DNA of 64,000 nucleotides from positions 1 to 64,000 of the forward strand of contig NZ_JACOMF010000012.1 of NCBI RefSeq assembly GCF_014283215.1, given 5' to 3'. The translations under genes and the position numbers were made by a program. This stretch comes from Siccirubricoccus deserti (GTDB taxonomy: Bacteria; Pseudomonadota; Alphaproteobacteria; Acetobacterales; Acetobacteraceae). Under the pieces are notes generated by a model, which saw only the letters and a program-made list of their open reading frames with translations, was not told the origin of the DNA and did not search any database. This document shows positions 8,801-18,843 of the stretch, piece after piece (the stretch's first letter is position 1; each line of letters begins with the position of its first letter).

Positions 8801-9340
8801 ATGAATTCTCTCGAGCTGAACAAGGCCTGTGCCGCCGTCCTGACGGCGGGCATCGTCTTCATGCTGGCCGGCCAGCTGGGCAAGGTGCTGGTGCATGGCG
8901 AGAAGCCGCATGAAAGCGCGATCCGCATCGGCGACGTCGGCGCCAGCGCGCCCGCCGCCGCACCAGCCGCGGCGCCGGCGCTGGAGCCGATCTCCGGCCT
9001 GCTGGCCGCTGCCAATGTCGACAACGGCAGGACCATCGCCCAGCGGCAGTGCGCGTCCTGCCACACCTTCACCGAAGGCGGCCGGAACGGCGTCGGCCCC
9101 AACCTCTACGGCATCGTCGGCGCGCCGCATGGTCATGTTGAGGGCTTCAACTACTCCGCAGCCATTAAGGGCAAGGCCGGCCCCTGGAACTACGAGGAGC
9201 TGAACGCCTGGCTGCACAAGCCGAGCAGCTATGCCCCTGGCACCCGCATGGCCTATGCCGGGCTGTCGAACACCCAGCAGCGGGCCGACCTCATCGCCTA
9301 TCTGCGTAGCCTCGCCGCCAATCCGCAGCCGCTGCCATAA
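8801..9340 (+). CDS. Membrane-anchored cytochrome c (CycM/c552-like)
   Basis: A 179-residue class I cytochrome c. An N-terminal uncleaved membrane helix (about residues 10-28) is followed by an Ala/Pro-rich linker, then a single heme domain with CASCH (heme attachment and proximal His) and the distal Met in GTRMAYAG. This arrangement is typical of CycM-type electron carriers linking the bc1 complex to terminal oxidase at the periplasmic face. The start at 8801 is the first ATG giving the membrane anchor. Confidence 0.9.
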   Translation: MNSLELNKACAAVLTAGIVFMLAGQLGKVLVHGEKPHESAIRIGDVGASAPAAAPAAAPALEPISGLLAAANVDNGRTIAQRQCASCHTFTEGGRNGVGPNLYGIVGAPHGHVEGFNYSAAIKGKAGPWNYEELNAWLHKPSSYAPGTRMAYAGLSNTQQRADLIAYLRSLAANPQPLP

Positions 9341-9352
9341 GGCGGCGATACA

Positions 9353-9379
9353 CCCCGGCCGAAGGGCCGGGGCTCTGGT
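9353..9379. terminator. Bidirectional terminator hairpin
   Basis: CCCCGGCC, loop GAAG, GGCCGGGG forms an 8-bp perfect stem between two convergent genes (cytochrome c on plus, VWA protein on minus), followed by a T-containing run on the plus strand. Position and shape suit a shared terminator. Confidence 0.6.
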
Positions 9380-9380
9380 T

Positions 9381-10559
9381 TCAGCGGCTCAGTTCGCGGG
9401 TCATCGCATCGATCCCGCCCAGGGTCAGCGGGAACATCCGCCGTTCCATCAACTGCTGGATCAGCACGGTGGAGTGGTTGCGATCCCAGACCGCCTCCGG
9501 CAGCGGGTTCAGCCAGGCGCTGCGGCGGAAATGCCGAGTGAGGCGGTCGATCCAGACGTTTCCTGCCTCCTCGTTCCAATGCTCGACGCTGCCGCCGGGC
9601 TGTACCACCTCATAGGGGCTCATCGCCGCGTCGCCGACGAAGATCGCCTTGTAGTCGGGGCCGTATTTCCGCAGGACCTCGAAGGTCGAGACCTCGCTTT
9701 CCTTGCGCCGGCGGTTGTTCTTCCATAGCCGCTCATAGGGGCAGTTGTGGAAGTAGTAGTGCTCCAGGTGCTTGAACTCGGCGCGGCAGGCGGAAAACAA
9801 CTCGGCGCAGACGCGGATGTGGTCGTCCATCGATCCGCCGATGTCGAGGAACAGCAGCACCTTCACCGTATTATGCCGCTCCGGCACCAGCTTCAGGTCG
9901 AGCGTGCCGGCGTTGTTGGCGGTGGAGCGGATGGTGTCCGGCAGGTCGAGCTCGGTCGCCGCGCCCTGGCGGGCGAAGCGGCGCAGCCGGCGCAGCGCCA
10001 GCTTCATGTTGCGGGTGCCAATCTCGATGTCGCCGTCCAGGTCGCGGAACTCGCGTTTGTCCCAGACCTTCACCGCGCGACGGTGGCGGCTTTCCTCCTG
10101 CCCGATGCGCACGCCTTCGGGGTTGTAGCCATGGGCGCCGAAGGGTGAGGTGCCAGCAGTGCCGATCCATTTGGAGCCGCCCTGGTGGCGGCCCTTCTGT
10201 TCCGCCAGCCGCTGCTTCAGCTTCTCCATCAACGCATCGAAGCCGCCGGCGGCCTCGATCGCGGCCTTCTCCTCCTCGGTCAGCAGCTTCTCCGCCATTT
10301 TGCGGAGCCATTCCTCCGGCAGGGTCTGGGTCGGGTCGCCCTCGGGTGGCTCCAGCCCCTTGAACACCTCACCGAATACCCGGTCGAAGCGGTCCAGCAG
10401 GCGCTCGTCCTTCACCAGGGTGGCGCGGCTGAGGTGGTAGAAATCGTCAATGTTGTAATCGGCGACTCCCTCCCTCATGCCGCGCAGCAGGGTGAGGTAT
10501 TCGGTGATGCTGGCCGGAATTCCGGCACCGCGCAGCGCGACGATGAAATGCGCGAGCAT
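9381..10559 (-). CDS. VWA-domain protein (CoxE-like) partnered with MoxR ATPase
   Basis: A 392-residue cytoplasmic protein with an N-terminal helical region (VALRGAGIPASITEYL) and a C-terminal von Willebrand A domain. The metal site reads DIGGSMD, a D-x-G-x-S form of the usual D-x-S-x-S, followed by HYYFHNCPYERLW. This subfamily is normally encoded directly after a MoxR AAA+ ATPase, as here (23 bp spacing). Such pairs act as chaperones for metal-enzyme maturation in characterised cases, but the client here is unknown. Confidence 0.82.
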   Translation of the reverse strand: MLAHFIVALRGAGIPASITEYLTLLRGMREGVADYNIDDFYHLSRATLVKDERLLDRFDRVFGEVFKGLEPPEGDPTQTLPEEWLRKMAEKLLTEEEKAAIEAAGGFDALMEKLKQRLAEQKGRHQGGSKWIGTAGTSPFGAHGYNPEGVRIGQEESRHRRAVKVWDKREFRDLDGDIEIGTRNMKLALRRLRRFARQGAATELDLPDTIRSTANNAGTLDLKLVPERHNTVKVLLFLDIGGSMDDHIRVCAELFSACRAEFKHLEHYYFHNCPYERLWKNNRRRKESEVSTFEVLRKYGPDYKAIFVGDAAMSPYEVVQPGGSVEHWNEEAGNVWIDRLTRHFRRSAWLNPLPEAVWDRNHSTVLIQQLMERRMFPLTLGGIDAMTRELSR

Positions 10560-10582
10560 GGCGGTCTCCTACAGCAAGCGGT

Positions 10583-11431
<849 letters not shown>

Positions 11432-11972
11432 GCCTACCCCCCATTCTGCTACGGGATAGCGTGGCGTTTCTCACCGCATCGCACAAGGTGCCCGGCGGCT
11501 CGGCATCACCTGGGGCGTTCGGCCGCGGCCGGGATCGGCCAGTGGCGCTGCCCCGGCTCTCATACCGCTCCTGTCGCATGCGTCAGGCGGTCATTTGCCC
11601 TTTTCCTTCTAAGAAGCTGCAGGCAAACCAAGCGGGTGCCTTCAGGCCGGTATCGAGACATAAGCGTGATGGCGGCTGAGCCTGACCACGTTGGGCGGAT
11701 ACCGGGCACCAGCTTCCCGAAATTTGCCGATCTGGCTCCGCCTTCTGTCCTGTGTGTTCCTTGCCGGGCAGGTTTGGATTGCGCTGATCTCCAGCATCTC
11801 TCGCCACCTCGTCGCCCGAGCCGAGGCGCAGCAAGGCTTATGATCGCGTACAGCTTCTCACCCCGAAGCGCGGCAGCAGGGCAGTGCACCGGGCCTCCGC
11901 CATGGGCCGCAGCATAGCGGAGGTCCGGTCTACCTCCATCCTTCGCTCGCCGTGGGCGACAGCCGCTCGGCC
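11432..11972. other. Intergenic region, no recognisable gene
   Basis: About 540 bp between the MoxR gene and the monooxygenase stop. Open frames on either strand (for example minus 11583-11834) show no family motif, and the GC content drops to a mixed value around 11580-11780. It may be decayed coding sequence, but I could not identify the parent. Confidence 0.35.
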
Positions 11973-13628
11973 TCAGTCGCTCAGCACGAAGCCCTCATAC
12001 CCCTTGGCCGCCACCGCGTCACAGATCTTCCGGTAATGTGCCATGCCGCCGGCATAGGGCATGAAGACCCGCGGCTTGCCTGGCACATTGGCGCCGAGAT
12101 ACCAGGAATGCTTCGCCTGCGGCAGCAGCGTGGCATCGGCCGCCCGGTTCACCTCCTGCACCCACCCCTCCATCGCCTCCGGCTTCGCTTCGATGCGGGC
12201 CATGCCTTGGTCGCGCATATGGGCGATGCAGTCGGTGATCCACTCCACATGCTGCTCGATGCAGACCGGCATGTTGCACAGCACGGAAGGGCTGCCGGGG
12301 CCGGTGATGGTGAAGAGGTTGGGGAAGCCCGCCACTTGCAGACCGAGGTAGTTGCGCGGCCCGGCCTCCCAGGCATCGGCCAGCCGCTGCCCATCGCGGC
12401 CGCGGATGTCGATGCGCAGCAGCGGCCCGGTCATCGCATCGAAGCCGGTGGCGAAGACGATGATGTCGAGCGGGTACTCGCCCTTCGTCGTCCGGATGCC
12501 GCCCGGCGTGATGCGCTCGATCGGCTCGGCGCGGAGGTCGACCAGCGCGACATTGTCGCGGTTGTAGGTCTCGAAGTAGTCAGTGTCGATCGGCGGACGC
12601 TTTGCCGCATAGGGATGATCGATATCGGAGAGGATCGCTGCGGTCTTCGGATCCCTCACGATCTGGCGGATCTTGTTGCGCAGGAACTCCGCGGCTGTGT
12701 CGTTGGCCGCCTTGTCGGCCAGCAGATCCTGGAAGGTGGCGCGGAATTGCAGCCCGCCCTTCTCCCATGCCGCCTCGTACAGCGCCTGCCGCTCCTCCGC
12801 CGTCACGTCGAAGGCCTTGCGCTCGGCGATGACGAAGGGGTGGCCGTTCGGCGTGCCGTGCATCACCTGGCGGATCTCGGGGTGGCTGCGCTTGACGTAT
12901 TGCTTGAACTCGTCCGTCAACGGGACATTGCGCGCCGGCACGCTGTAATTGGCCGTGCGCTGGAAGACGGTGAGGTGACCGGCGGCCGCGGCGATAACCG
13001 GTGCCGCCTGGATGCCGGTGGAGCCCGTGCCGATCTGGCCGACCCGCTTGCCGGAGAAATCCACCCCCTCATGCGGCCATTGGCCGGTGTGGTACCAATC
13101 CCCGGCGAATTCCTCGAGGCCCGGGATCTTCGGCACATTCGCGGTCGAGAGGCAGCCCACCGCGGTGATCAGGTATTGCGCCGAATAGCGCTGGCCGGCT
13201 TCCGTCGTCACCTGCCAGCGGTTGGCCGAAGCGTCGTAATGCGCGGCGGTGACGCGGGTGTTGAAGCGGATGTCGCGCTTCAGGCCGAAGCGATCGGCCA
13301 CATGGTTCAGGTAGCGCATGATCTCGGGCTGGCCCGGATAGCGCTCAGACCATTCCCATTCCTCCAGCAACTCCTTCGAGAAGCCGTAGCAGTAGGAATG
13401 GCTCTCGGAATCGCAGCGCGCGCCGGGGTAGCGGTTCCAGTACCAGGTGCCGCCGACGCCCTCGCCGGCTTCCAGCACCAGCGCCTTCAGCCCCAGACGG
13501 TCGCGCAGCGCATGCAACTGATACATGCCGGAGAACCCGGCGCCGATGATCAGTGCATCACAGCTTTCCGCCCGATCCGGCGACGAGGTGGTGGTCATCA
13601 CTTCGGACATATCCATCCCGCTCTGCAA
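11973..13628 (-). CDS. Flavin-dependent monooxygenase, Baeyer-Villiger type I
   Basis: A 551-residue FAD/NADPH enzyme inserting oxygen next to ketone carbonyls. The FAD Rossmann motif IIGAGFSGMYQ and the NADPH motif IGTGSTGIQ flank the fingerprint FAGDWYHTGQWP, which matches the BVMO consensus FxGxxxHxxxWP. Length fits cyclohexanone- or phenylacetone-monooxygenase relatives. Several ATGs precede the FAD motif, and the exact start (13628 or a few codons later) is uncertain. It lies 148 bp downstream of the tripartite-transporter operon on the same strand, suggesting that the imported compound may be its substrate or precursor; that link is inference. Confidence 0.87.
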   Translation of the reverse strand: MQSGMDMSEVMTTTSSPDRAESCDALIIGAGFSGMYQLHALRDRLGLKALVLEAGEGVGGTWYWNRYPGARCDSESHSYCYGFSKELLEEWEWSERYPGQPEIMRYLNHVADRFGLKRDIRFNTRVTAAHYDASANRWQVTTEAGQRYSAQYLITAVGCLSTANVPKIPGLEEFAGDWYHTGQWPHEGVDFSGKRVGQIGTGSTGIQAAPVIAAAAGHLTVFQRTANYSVPARNVPLTDEFKQYVKRSHPEIRQVMHGTPNGHPFVIAERKAFDVTAEERQALYEAAWEKGGLQFRATFQDLLADKAANDTAAEFLRNKIRQIVRDPKTAAILSDIDHPYAAKRPPIDTDYFETYNRDNVALVDLRAEPIERITPGGIRTTKGEYPLDIIVFATGFDAMTGPLLRIDIRGRDGQRLADAWEAGPRNYLGLQVAGFPNLFTITGPGSPSVLCNMPVCIEQHVEWITDCIAHMRDQGMARIEAKPEAMEGWVQEVNRAADATLLPQAKHSWYLGANVPGKPRVFMPYAGGMAHYRKICDAVAAKGYEGFVLSD

Positions 13629-13776
13629 TAGTGTGGGCCCGCCGCTCCGCCCTGCCGAAGCAGGGTGGGGCGCGGCCGGCGCATGCTTCCATGCACCGGC
13701 CGGCGTGAACCGGCAGGCCCCTGCACTATAGCCAGCTTCGGCCGGCGAGTGGAAATCGCCGGATGGAACGGGCGGT

Positions 13777-14763
13777 TCAGGTCGCCTTCGCCAGCCCCGC
13801 GGCCTTCATCGCATTGCCAAGCGAGGCATCGGCCTGTTCCATGAACTTCCCGAAATCAGCGGCATTGGCATAGACCAGGCCGAAGCCGCGGGCGTTCAGG
13901 AAGTCCTGGTATTCCTTCGATTTGAACGCGCGGTCCAGCGCCGCATCCATGGTGCTCCGCGCCTCCGCCGGAATGCCCGGCGGGCCGGCGATGCCCCGCC
14001 AGGCGCCGGTCTGGTAGTCGATGCCCATCGCTTCCTTCAGGGTCGGAATGTTGGGGAAGGCGGTGATCCGCTCGCCCGCCATCACCGCCAGGCTGCGGGC
14101 CCGGCCGGCATCCAGCATCGCCCGTGCCTCAACCACGGAGTTGGTGGTGAAGTCGAGCCCGCCGGCCGCGAGGTCCTGCATCGCCGGCGCCGCGCCATTG
14201 CTCGGCACCCAGCGGACATGGTTGGCCGGCAGCCCCATGGCACCGAGCCAGCCGGCCAGCGCCAGGTGCCAGATGCCGCCCTGGCCGGTGCCGCTCGCTT
14301 TCATCTGTCCGGGGCGGCTCGCCTTGATGGCATCGGCCAGCGCCTTCACATCGCGATAGGGCGAGCTGGCGTTCACCTGGATGCCCGGCGGGTCGTTGTT
14401 CATCAGGCCGAGCGGCGTGTAGTTCTTGTAGGTGATCTCGGTCAGGCCCTGCCAATGCAGCATGCAGATCTCGGCGGTGAGCATGCCGAGGGTGTAGCCG
14501 TCCGGATTGGCCTGCGCGATCGCCGCATGGCCCACCACGCCGGAGCCGCCGGTACGGTTCACCACGTTGAAGGGCTGGCCGAGATCCTTCTCGAGGATGG
14601 CGGCGATGATGCGCAGCACCGCGTCGGTGCCGCCGCCGGCCGCCCAGGGGCAGAGCATCTGCACCGGCCGTACCGGCCAGCGCGGCTGGGCGAGGGCAGG
14701 GGCCGCCAATGGCGCGGCAATCAGCGTGGCGCCGAGCAGGGTGCGGCGGGTCGTCTCGGTCAT
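13777..14763 (-). CDS. Bug-family (TctC-like) solute receptor
   Basis: A 328-residue periplasmic binding protein. The N-terminus carries an RR-containing signal peptide (TTRRTLLGATLIAAPLAAPALA). The mature protein begins WPVRPVQMLCPWAAGGGTD, the Bug hallmark of a glycine-rich carboxylate-binding loop, and later has NRTGGSGVVGHAA and PDGYTLG. It is encoded 28 bp after tctA in the same operon, so it is a likely receptor for that transporter. A second receptor opens the operon. Confidence 0.88.
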   Translation of the reverse strand: MTETTRRTLLGATLIAAPLAAPALAQPRWPVRPVQMLCPWAAGGGTDAVLRIIAAILEKDLGQPFNVVNRTGGSGVVGHAAIAQANPDGYTLGMLTAEICMLHWQGLTEITYKNYTPLGLMNNDPPGIQVNASSPYRDVKALADAIKASRPGQMKASGTGQGGIWHLALAGWLGAMGLPANHVRWVPSNGAAPAMQDLAAGGLDFTTNSVVEARAMLDAGRARSLAVMAGERITAFPNIPTLKEAMGIDYQTGAWRGIAGPPGIPAEARSTMDAALDRAFKSKEYQDFLNARGFGLVYANAADFGKFMEQADASLGNAMKAAGLAKAT

Positions 14764-14791
14764 GATGTCCTCCCGGTTGTTACGACCATTG

Positions 14792-16303
14792 CTACTCCGC
14801 GGCGCCCGAGGCCGGCAAGCGCCGCCCCTGCGTGCGGTTCCAGATCCAGACGCCGAGCGGCCAGAGCAGCGCGCCGAAGGTCAGCGCCGCCAGCACGCTG
14901 GAGACCGGGCGTTCGATGAAGGGCATCACGTCGCCGTCCGACTTGATCAGGCTGGTGATGAAATTCTGCTCCACCATGCTGCCCATGACGATGCCAAGGA
15001 CCAGGGCCGCCACCGGGTAGCCGTTGCGCTCCATGACAAAGCCGAGGATGCCGAACAGCCCGACCAGCAGCACCGCGAACAGGTTGTTGCCGGTGGCGAA
15101 GCTGCCCACCGCGCAGAGCAGCAGGATCAGCGGCATGATCCCGGCCCGTGGCGCCCGCAGCACCAGCGAGGCCATGCGGATCATCATGATGCCGAGCGGG
15201 ATCATGATGATGTTGGCCAGGATGAAGATGATGTAGAGCGCGTACATGCTGCGCGCATTCTCGGTGAACAGCGTCGGCCCGGGGTTCAGCCCCTTCATGT
15301 AAAGCACGCCGATGGCGATGGCCGTGATGGTGTCGCCCGGGATGCCGAACAGCAGCGACGGCACCCAGCCGGAGGCGAGGGAGGCGTTGTTGCTGGCGCT
15401 CGCCTCCACCAGCCCTTCGGGATGGCCGGTGCCGAATTTCTCCGGCTCCTTCGAGAATTTCTTGCTTGTGGCGTAGCTGACCCAGGCCGCCATGTCGGCG
15501 CCGGCGCCTGGCAGCACGCCGATGATGATGCCGATGACGTTCCCTCGCCACATCGGCCACTGGTACTTCTTCGTCAGCGTCCACTGGTTGGCGAGGATCG
15601 AGCCGAACTTCCGCCGCGGCAGCTTTGGTGGCTCCGCCGTCACCATCGCCCGCATCACCTCGCTGACCGCGAAGACGCCCACCAGCGCCGGGATCACCTC
15701 GATTCCGCCCAGCAGGTCAGGCACGCCGAAGGTGAAGCGCGGCGTTCCGGCCGGGTTCTCCATCCCGATGCAGGCGATCAGCAGCCCCAGCAGCATCGAG
15801 GCGATCGCCTTGATCGGCGAGGAGCGTGCCACCAGGGTGGCGCACATCAGCCCGAGGAAGGCTAGCCAGAAATACTCATAGGTGGAGAAGGACAGCGCCA
15901 CCTCCGCCAGCAGCGGCGCCATCAGCACCAGCGAGAGCGTGCCGACGATGCCACCGATGGCGCTGAACCAGAGCCCGGCGCCGAGCGCCAACTCGGCCTG
16001 GCCCTTCCGGGTCAGCGCATAGGCCTCATTCGTATAGGCGGCGCTGGCCGGCGTGCCGGGAATGCGCAGCAGGCAGCCCGGGATGTCGCCGGAGAAGATC
16101 GCCATGGCCGAGGCGGTGATGATGGTGGCGATGGCGGCGATGGGCGACAGCCAGAAGGTGACCGGCACCAGCAGCGCCGTCGCCATTGTGGCCGACAGGC
16201 CGGGCAGCGAGCCGACCACCAGCCCATAAATCGCCGAGGCAAGGATGGCGATCAGCACATCCGGCGCGGCAACCAGCCGGGCGCCTTCAAGAAGCTCGGT
16301 CAT
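14792..16303 (-). CDS. tctA: Tripartite tricarboxylate transporter large membrane subunit
   Basis: A 503-residue permease with about twelve hydrophobic segments. Early motifs LVVGSLPGLSATMATALLVPVTF and SGDIPGCLLRIPGTPASAA are characteristic of TctA (the conserved G-x-x-P-G loops). A second copy of the loop appears as GVLPGAGADMAAWVSY and SLLFGIPGDTITAI. It follows tctB by 12 bp and precedes the receptor gene. The substrate (tricarboxylate or another organic acid) cannot be told from sequence. Confidence 0.92.
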   Translation of the reverse strand: MTELLEGARLVAAPDVLIAILASAIYGLVVGSLPGLSATMATALLVPVTFWLSPIAAIATIITASAMAIFSGDIPGCLLRIPGTPASAAYTNEAYALTRKGQAELALGAGLWFSAIGGIVGTLSLVLMAPLLAEVALSFSTYEYFWLAFLGLMCATLVARSSPIKAIASMLLGLLIACIGMENPAGTPRFTFGVPDLLGGIEVIPALVGVFAVSEVMRAMVTAEPPKLPRRKFGSILANQWTLTKKYQWPMWRGNVIGIIIGVLPGAGADMAAWVSYATSKKFSKEPEKFGTGHPEGLVEASASNNASLASGWVPSLLFGIPGDTITAIAIGVLYMKGLNPGPTLFTENARSMYALYIIFILANIIMIPLGIMMIRMASLVLRAPRAGIMPLILLLCAVGSFATGNNLFAVLLVGLFGILGFVMERNGYPVAALVLGIVMGSMVEQNFITSLIKSDGDVMPFIERPVSSVLAALTFGALLWPLGVWIWNRTQGRRLPASGAAE

Positions 16304-16315
16304 GCTGCCGCCATC

Positions 16316-16777
16316 CTACCACGGTGCCGCCAGCAGCCCTTCGGGCAGCGGTACCCGCAACAGCTTGTAGAAGGCCAGATGCATCAGCGGCGGCGCAACC
16401 AGCGCCAGCGGCACCGCCAGCGACAGCCGGGCGCCCAGCGCCAGCGCCGCGGCGAAGACGATGACCGCCGCGGTCAGCAGGAAGCCCAGCGGCTCACTGG
16501 CCAGCATGTAGAAGAGCAGCAGCGCAAATGGCACCAGGGCGCGCAGCCCGTACCACCAGGGGTGCGGCGCCTTGGGCTCCTCCGGTGCCTCGAAGCTGCG
16601 GCCGATGCCAAGGGCGATCAGCACCCCGCAGCCGATGAGGCCGCTGCCGATGAGCATGGGGAAAGCGGCTGGCCCGACGTCCTGGCCCGGCACCGCGGGC
16701 AGGCGCGACCCGCCCCAGGCCGCGAGGCTGCCCAGAACCACCAGGACTCCACCACTGACCCGGTCGGATATTTGCAC
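16316..16777 (-). CDS. tctB: Tripartite tricarboxylate transporter small membrane subunit
   Basis: A 153-residue protein with four hydrophobic segments, typical TctB length and position before tctA. I chose the GTG start at 16777, preceded by a good purine-rich ribosome site (GGGAGGCGG). The longer ATG frame from 16858 would overlap the upstream receptor gene and add a non-conserved extension. The motif DVGPAAFPML is typical of TctB. Confidence 0.85.
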   Translation of the reverse strand: MQISDRVSGGVLVVLGSLAAWGGSRLPAVPGQDVGPAAFPMLIGSGLIGCGVLIALGIGRSFEAPEEPKAPHPWWYGLRALVPFALLLFYMLASEPLGFLLTAAVIVFAAALALGARLSLAVPLALVAPPLMHLAFYKLLRVPLPEGLLAAPW

Positions 16778-16829
16778 GCCGCCGCCTCCCGTTCTGCCGT
16801 TGTGACCAGCATAGAGACGGCGTGGTGGG

Positions 16830-17777
16830 TCATTCCAGCCGGATATTCGCTTCCGCAATCATCCGCTGCCAGAAGGCCATCTGCTGGCGGACGAAGCCGG
16901 CGAGATGTGTTGGCGAGGAGTCCGGCAGCACGATGCCGAGCTCGGCATAGCGCGCCCGCAGCGCCGGGTTGCGCGTCGCGGCGGCGATCAGCGCCGACCA
17001 GCGCGCCACCACCTCGGCCGGCAGCCCGGCCGGTCCGGCGATGCCGTTCCAGCTTTCCACCAGATAGCCCGGTAGCTTCTCCTGCACCGCCGGCACATTT
17101 GGCAGCAGTGTGCTCCGCTCGGTGCCGGTCACCGCCAGGATGCGCACCCGGCCGGCTTGGTGATGCGGCATCGCGGTCGGCAGGTTGTCCACGATCAATC
17201 CAGCCCGGCCGCCCAGCAGATCCGCCCAGGCCGGGCCGGTGCCGCGGTAGGGCACGTGCAGCAGCGGCAGGCGGCCCATCACCCGCAGCATCTCGACCCC
17301 CAGATGCCCGCTGGTGCCGTTGCCGGGGGAGGCGGCCGGCATCTCGGTCTTCAGCGCGAGCAAATCATCCAGGCTGCGCAGCGGCGAATCGGCCGCCACC
17401 GCCACCGCCGTCGGCTGGCGCGACACCAGTGCGATGAAGCTGAAATCGGTCAATGGATCAAAGCCCTGGCGGGCGAAGAGCCAAGGGTTGGTGCCATGTG
17501 TCCCGATGGTGATGAAGCCGAGCGTCTGCCCGTCCGGCGGCGATTTCGCCAGCACCTCCGTTCCGACATTGCCGCCGGCGCCTGGCCGGTTCTCGATGAC
17601 CATGGTCGGCGCCCCGGGCAGCGCCGACATCGTCGGCAGCAGCAGGCGGGCGATGGTGTCGGTGCCGCCGCCCGGCGGGTAGGGCACGATGAAGCGGACC
17701 GGCTTGCTGTCCTGGGCCGATGCGGCGAAGGGCAGGGCCGCAAGCAGGCCAAGCGCCCGGCGCTGGATGGGCGGCAT
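16830..17777 (-). CDS. Bug-family (TctC-like) solute receptor opening the tct operon
   Basis: A 315-residue periplasmic receptor. A Sec-type signal (RRALGLLAALPFAASA) is followed by KPVRFIVPYPPGGGTD and ENRPGAGGNVGTE, the two Bug ligand loops. It is only distantly similar to the second receptor in the operon, so the transporter may use two receptors or have gained one. It is transcribed away from the MoxR gene at 17886, leaving a 108-bp divergent promoter region. Confidence 0.88.
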   Translation of the reverse strand: MPPIQRRALGLLAALPFAASAQDSKPVRFIVPYPPGGGTDTIARLLLPTMSALPGAPTMVIENRPGAGGNVGTEVLAKSPPDGQTLGFITIGTHGTNPWLFARQGFDPLTDFSFIALVSRQPTAVAVAADSPLRSLDDLLALKTEMPAASPGNGTSGHLGVEMLRVMGRLPLLHVPYRGTGPAWADLLGGRAGLIVDNLPTAMPHHQAGRVRILAVTGTERSTLLPNVPAVQEKLPGYLVESWNGIAGPAGLPAEVVARWSALIAAATRNPALRARYAELGIVLPDSSPTHLAGFVRQQMAFWQRMIAEANIRLE

Positions 17778-17885
17778 GACGTTTCTTCCCTTTGGTGGTC
17801 GCCCGGCCGATTTGGCGTGCCGGGCGTGCTGGTCCATCATGGCAGCAGATCCACCGGAGAAGTCCAGAATGGTGCAGACCATCGC

Positions 17886-18842
17886 ATGACCCCCGCCTGG
17901 CATGACCGCCTCTGTTCCATCGAGGCGACCGAGGATGGCCTGCAATCCGCCGGCTATATCGCCAGCCGGCCGATCTCGACCGCCGTCTACCTGGCGCACC
18001 ACCTGACCAAGCCGATCCTGGTCGAGGGCCCGGCCGGCGTCGGCAAGACCGAGCTCGCCAAGGCCGCGGCCTCCTGGCTCGGCCTCGGGCTGATCCGGAT
18101 GCAGTGCTACGAGGGGCTGGATGAATCCAAGGCGCTGTACGAATGGAAATACGGCAAGCAGCTGCTCTACACCCAGATCCTGAAGGACCGGATGGGCGCG
18201 CTGCTGGGTGATGAGCCGGGGATGGACGCCGCCATGCGCAAGCTGCACGGCGTCAGCGACCTGTTCTTCTCCGAGGAGTTTCTCGAACCGCGCCCGTTGC
18301 TGAAGGCGCTGCGCGAGCCCCAGGGCGCGGTGCTGCTGATCGACGAGGTCGACAAGGCAGACCAGGAATTCGAGGCCTTCCTGCTCGAGCTCCTCTCCGA
18401 CTACCAGGTCAGCATCCCGGAGATCGGCACGATCAAGGCCAAGGTGGCGCCGATCGTCATGCTGACCTCCAACTCCATGCGCGACCTCGGCGATGCGCTG
18501 AAGCGCCGCTGCCTGCATCTGCACATCGGCCTGCCGGATGCGCGGCTGGAAGCGCGGATCATCGCCAGCCGGGTGCCGGGGGTGGAGGAGGGGCTGCGCC
18601 GCCAGCTGGTCGCCTTCGTGCAGCAGCTGCGCACCCTGGATCTGAAGAAGCTGCCCTCTGTCAGCGAGACCATCGACTGGGCGCGGGTGCTGGTGCTGCT
18701 GCACAGCCGGCAGTTGGAGCCGGAACTGGTGCGTTCCACTCTCAATGTGCTGCTGAAATTCGAGAGCGACATCGAGACGGTGGAACCGCAGCTCGGTGAG
18801 CTGCTGCAGAAGTCGAGGCGCGAGGCGGTGCCGGTGCGCTGA
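17886..18842 (+). CDS. MoxR-family AAA+ ATPase, second module
   Basis: A 318-residue ATPase with Walker A GPAGVGKT, Walker B LLIDEVDKADQEFEAF and sensor TSNSMRDLGDALKRRC. It differs clearly from the first MoxR protein and belongs to the CoxD-like subgroup found with CoxE proteins. The start at 17886 gives the family N-terminus. Its stop overlaps the next start region, with one base between TGA and ATG. Confidence 0.88.
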   Translation: MTPAWHDRLCSIEATEDGLQSAGYIASRPISTAVYLAHHLTKPILVEGPAGVGKTELAKAAASWLGLGLIRMQCYEGLDESKALYEWKYGKQLLYTQILKDRMGALLGDEPGMDAAMRKLHGVSDLFFSEEFLEPRPLLKALREPQGAVLLIDEVDKADQEFEAFLLELLSDYQVSIPEIGTIKAKVAPIVMLTSNSMRDLGDALKRRCLHLHIGLPDARLEARIIASRVPGVEEGLRRQLVAFVQQLRTLDLKKLPSVSETIDWARVLVLLHSRQLEPELVRSTLNVLLKFESDIETVEPQLGELLQKSRREAVPVR

Positions 18843-18843
18843 G

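Noticed and set aside
11583-11834. 83-codon minus-strand frame in the 11.4-12.0 kb gap
   Set aside because: I suspected an IS fragment, but no transposase motif, inverted ends or target duplication could be found, so I left it unassigned.
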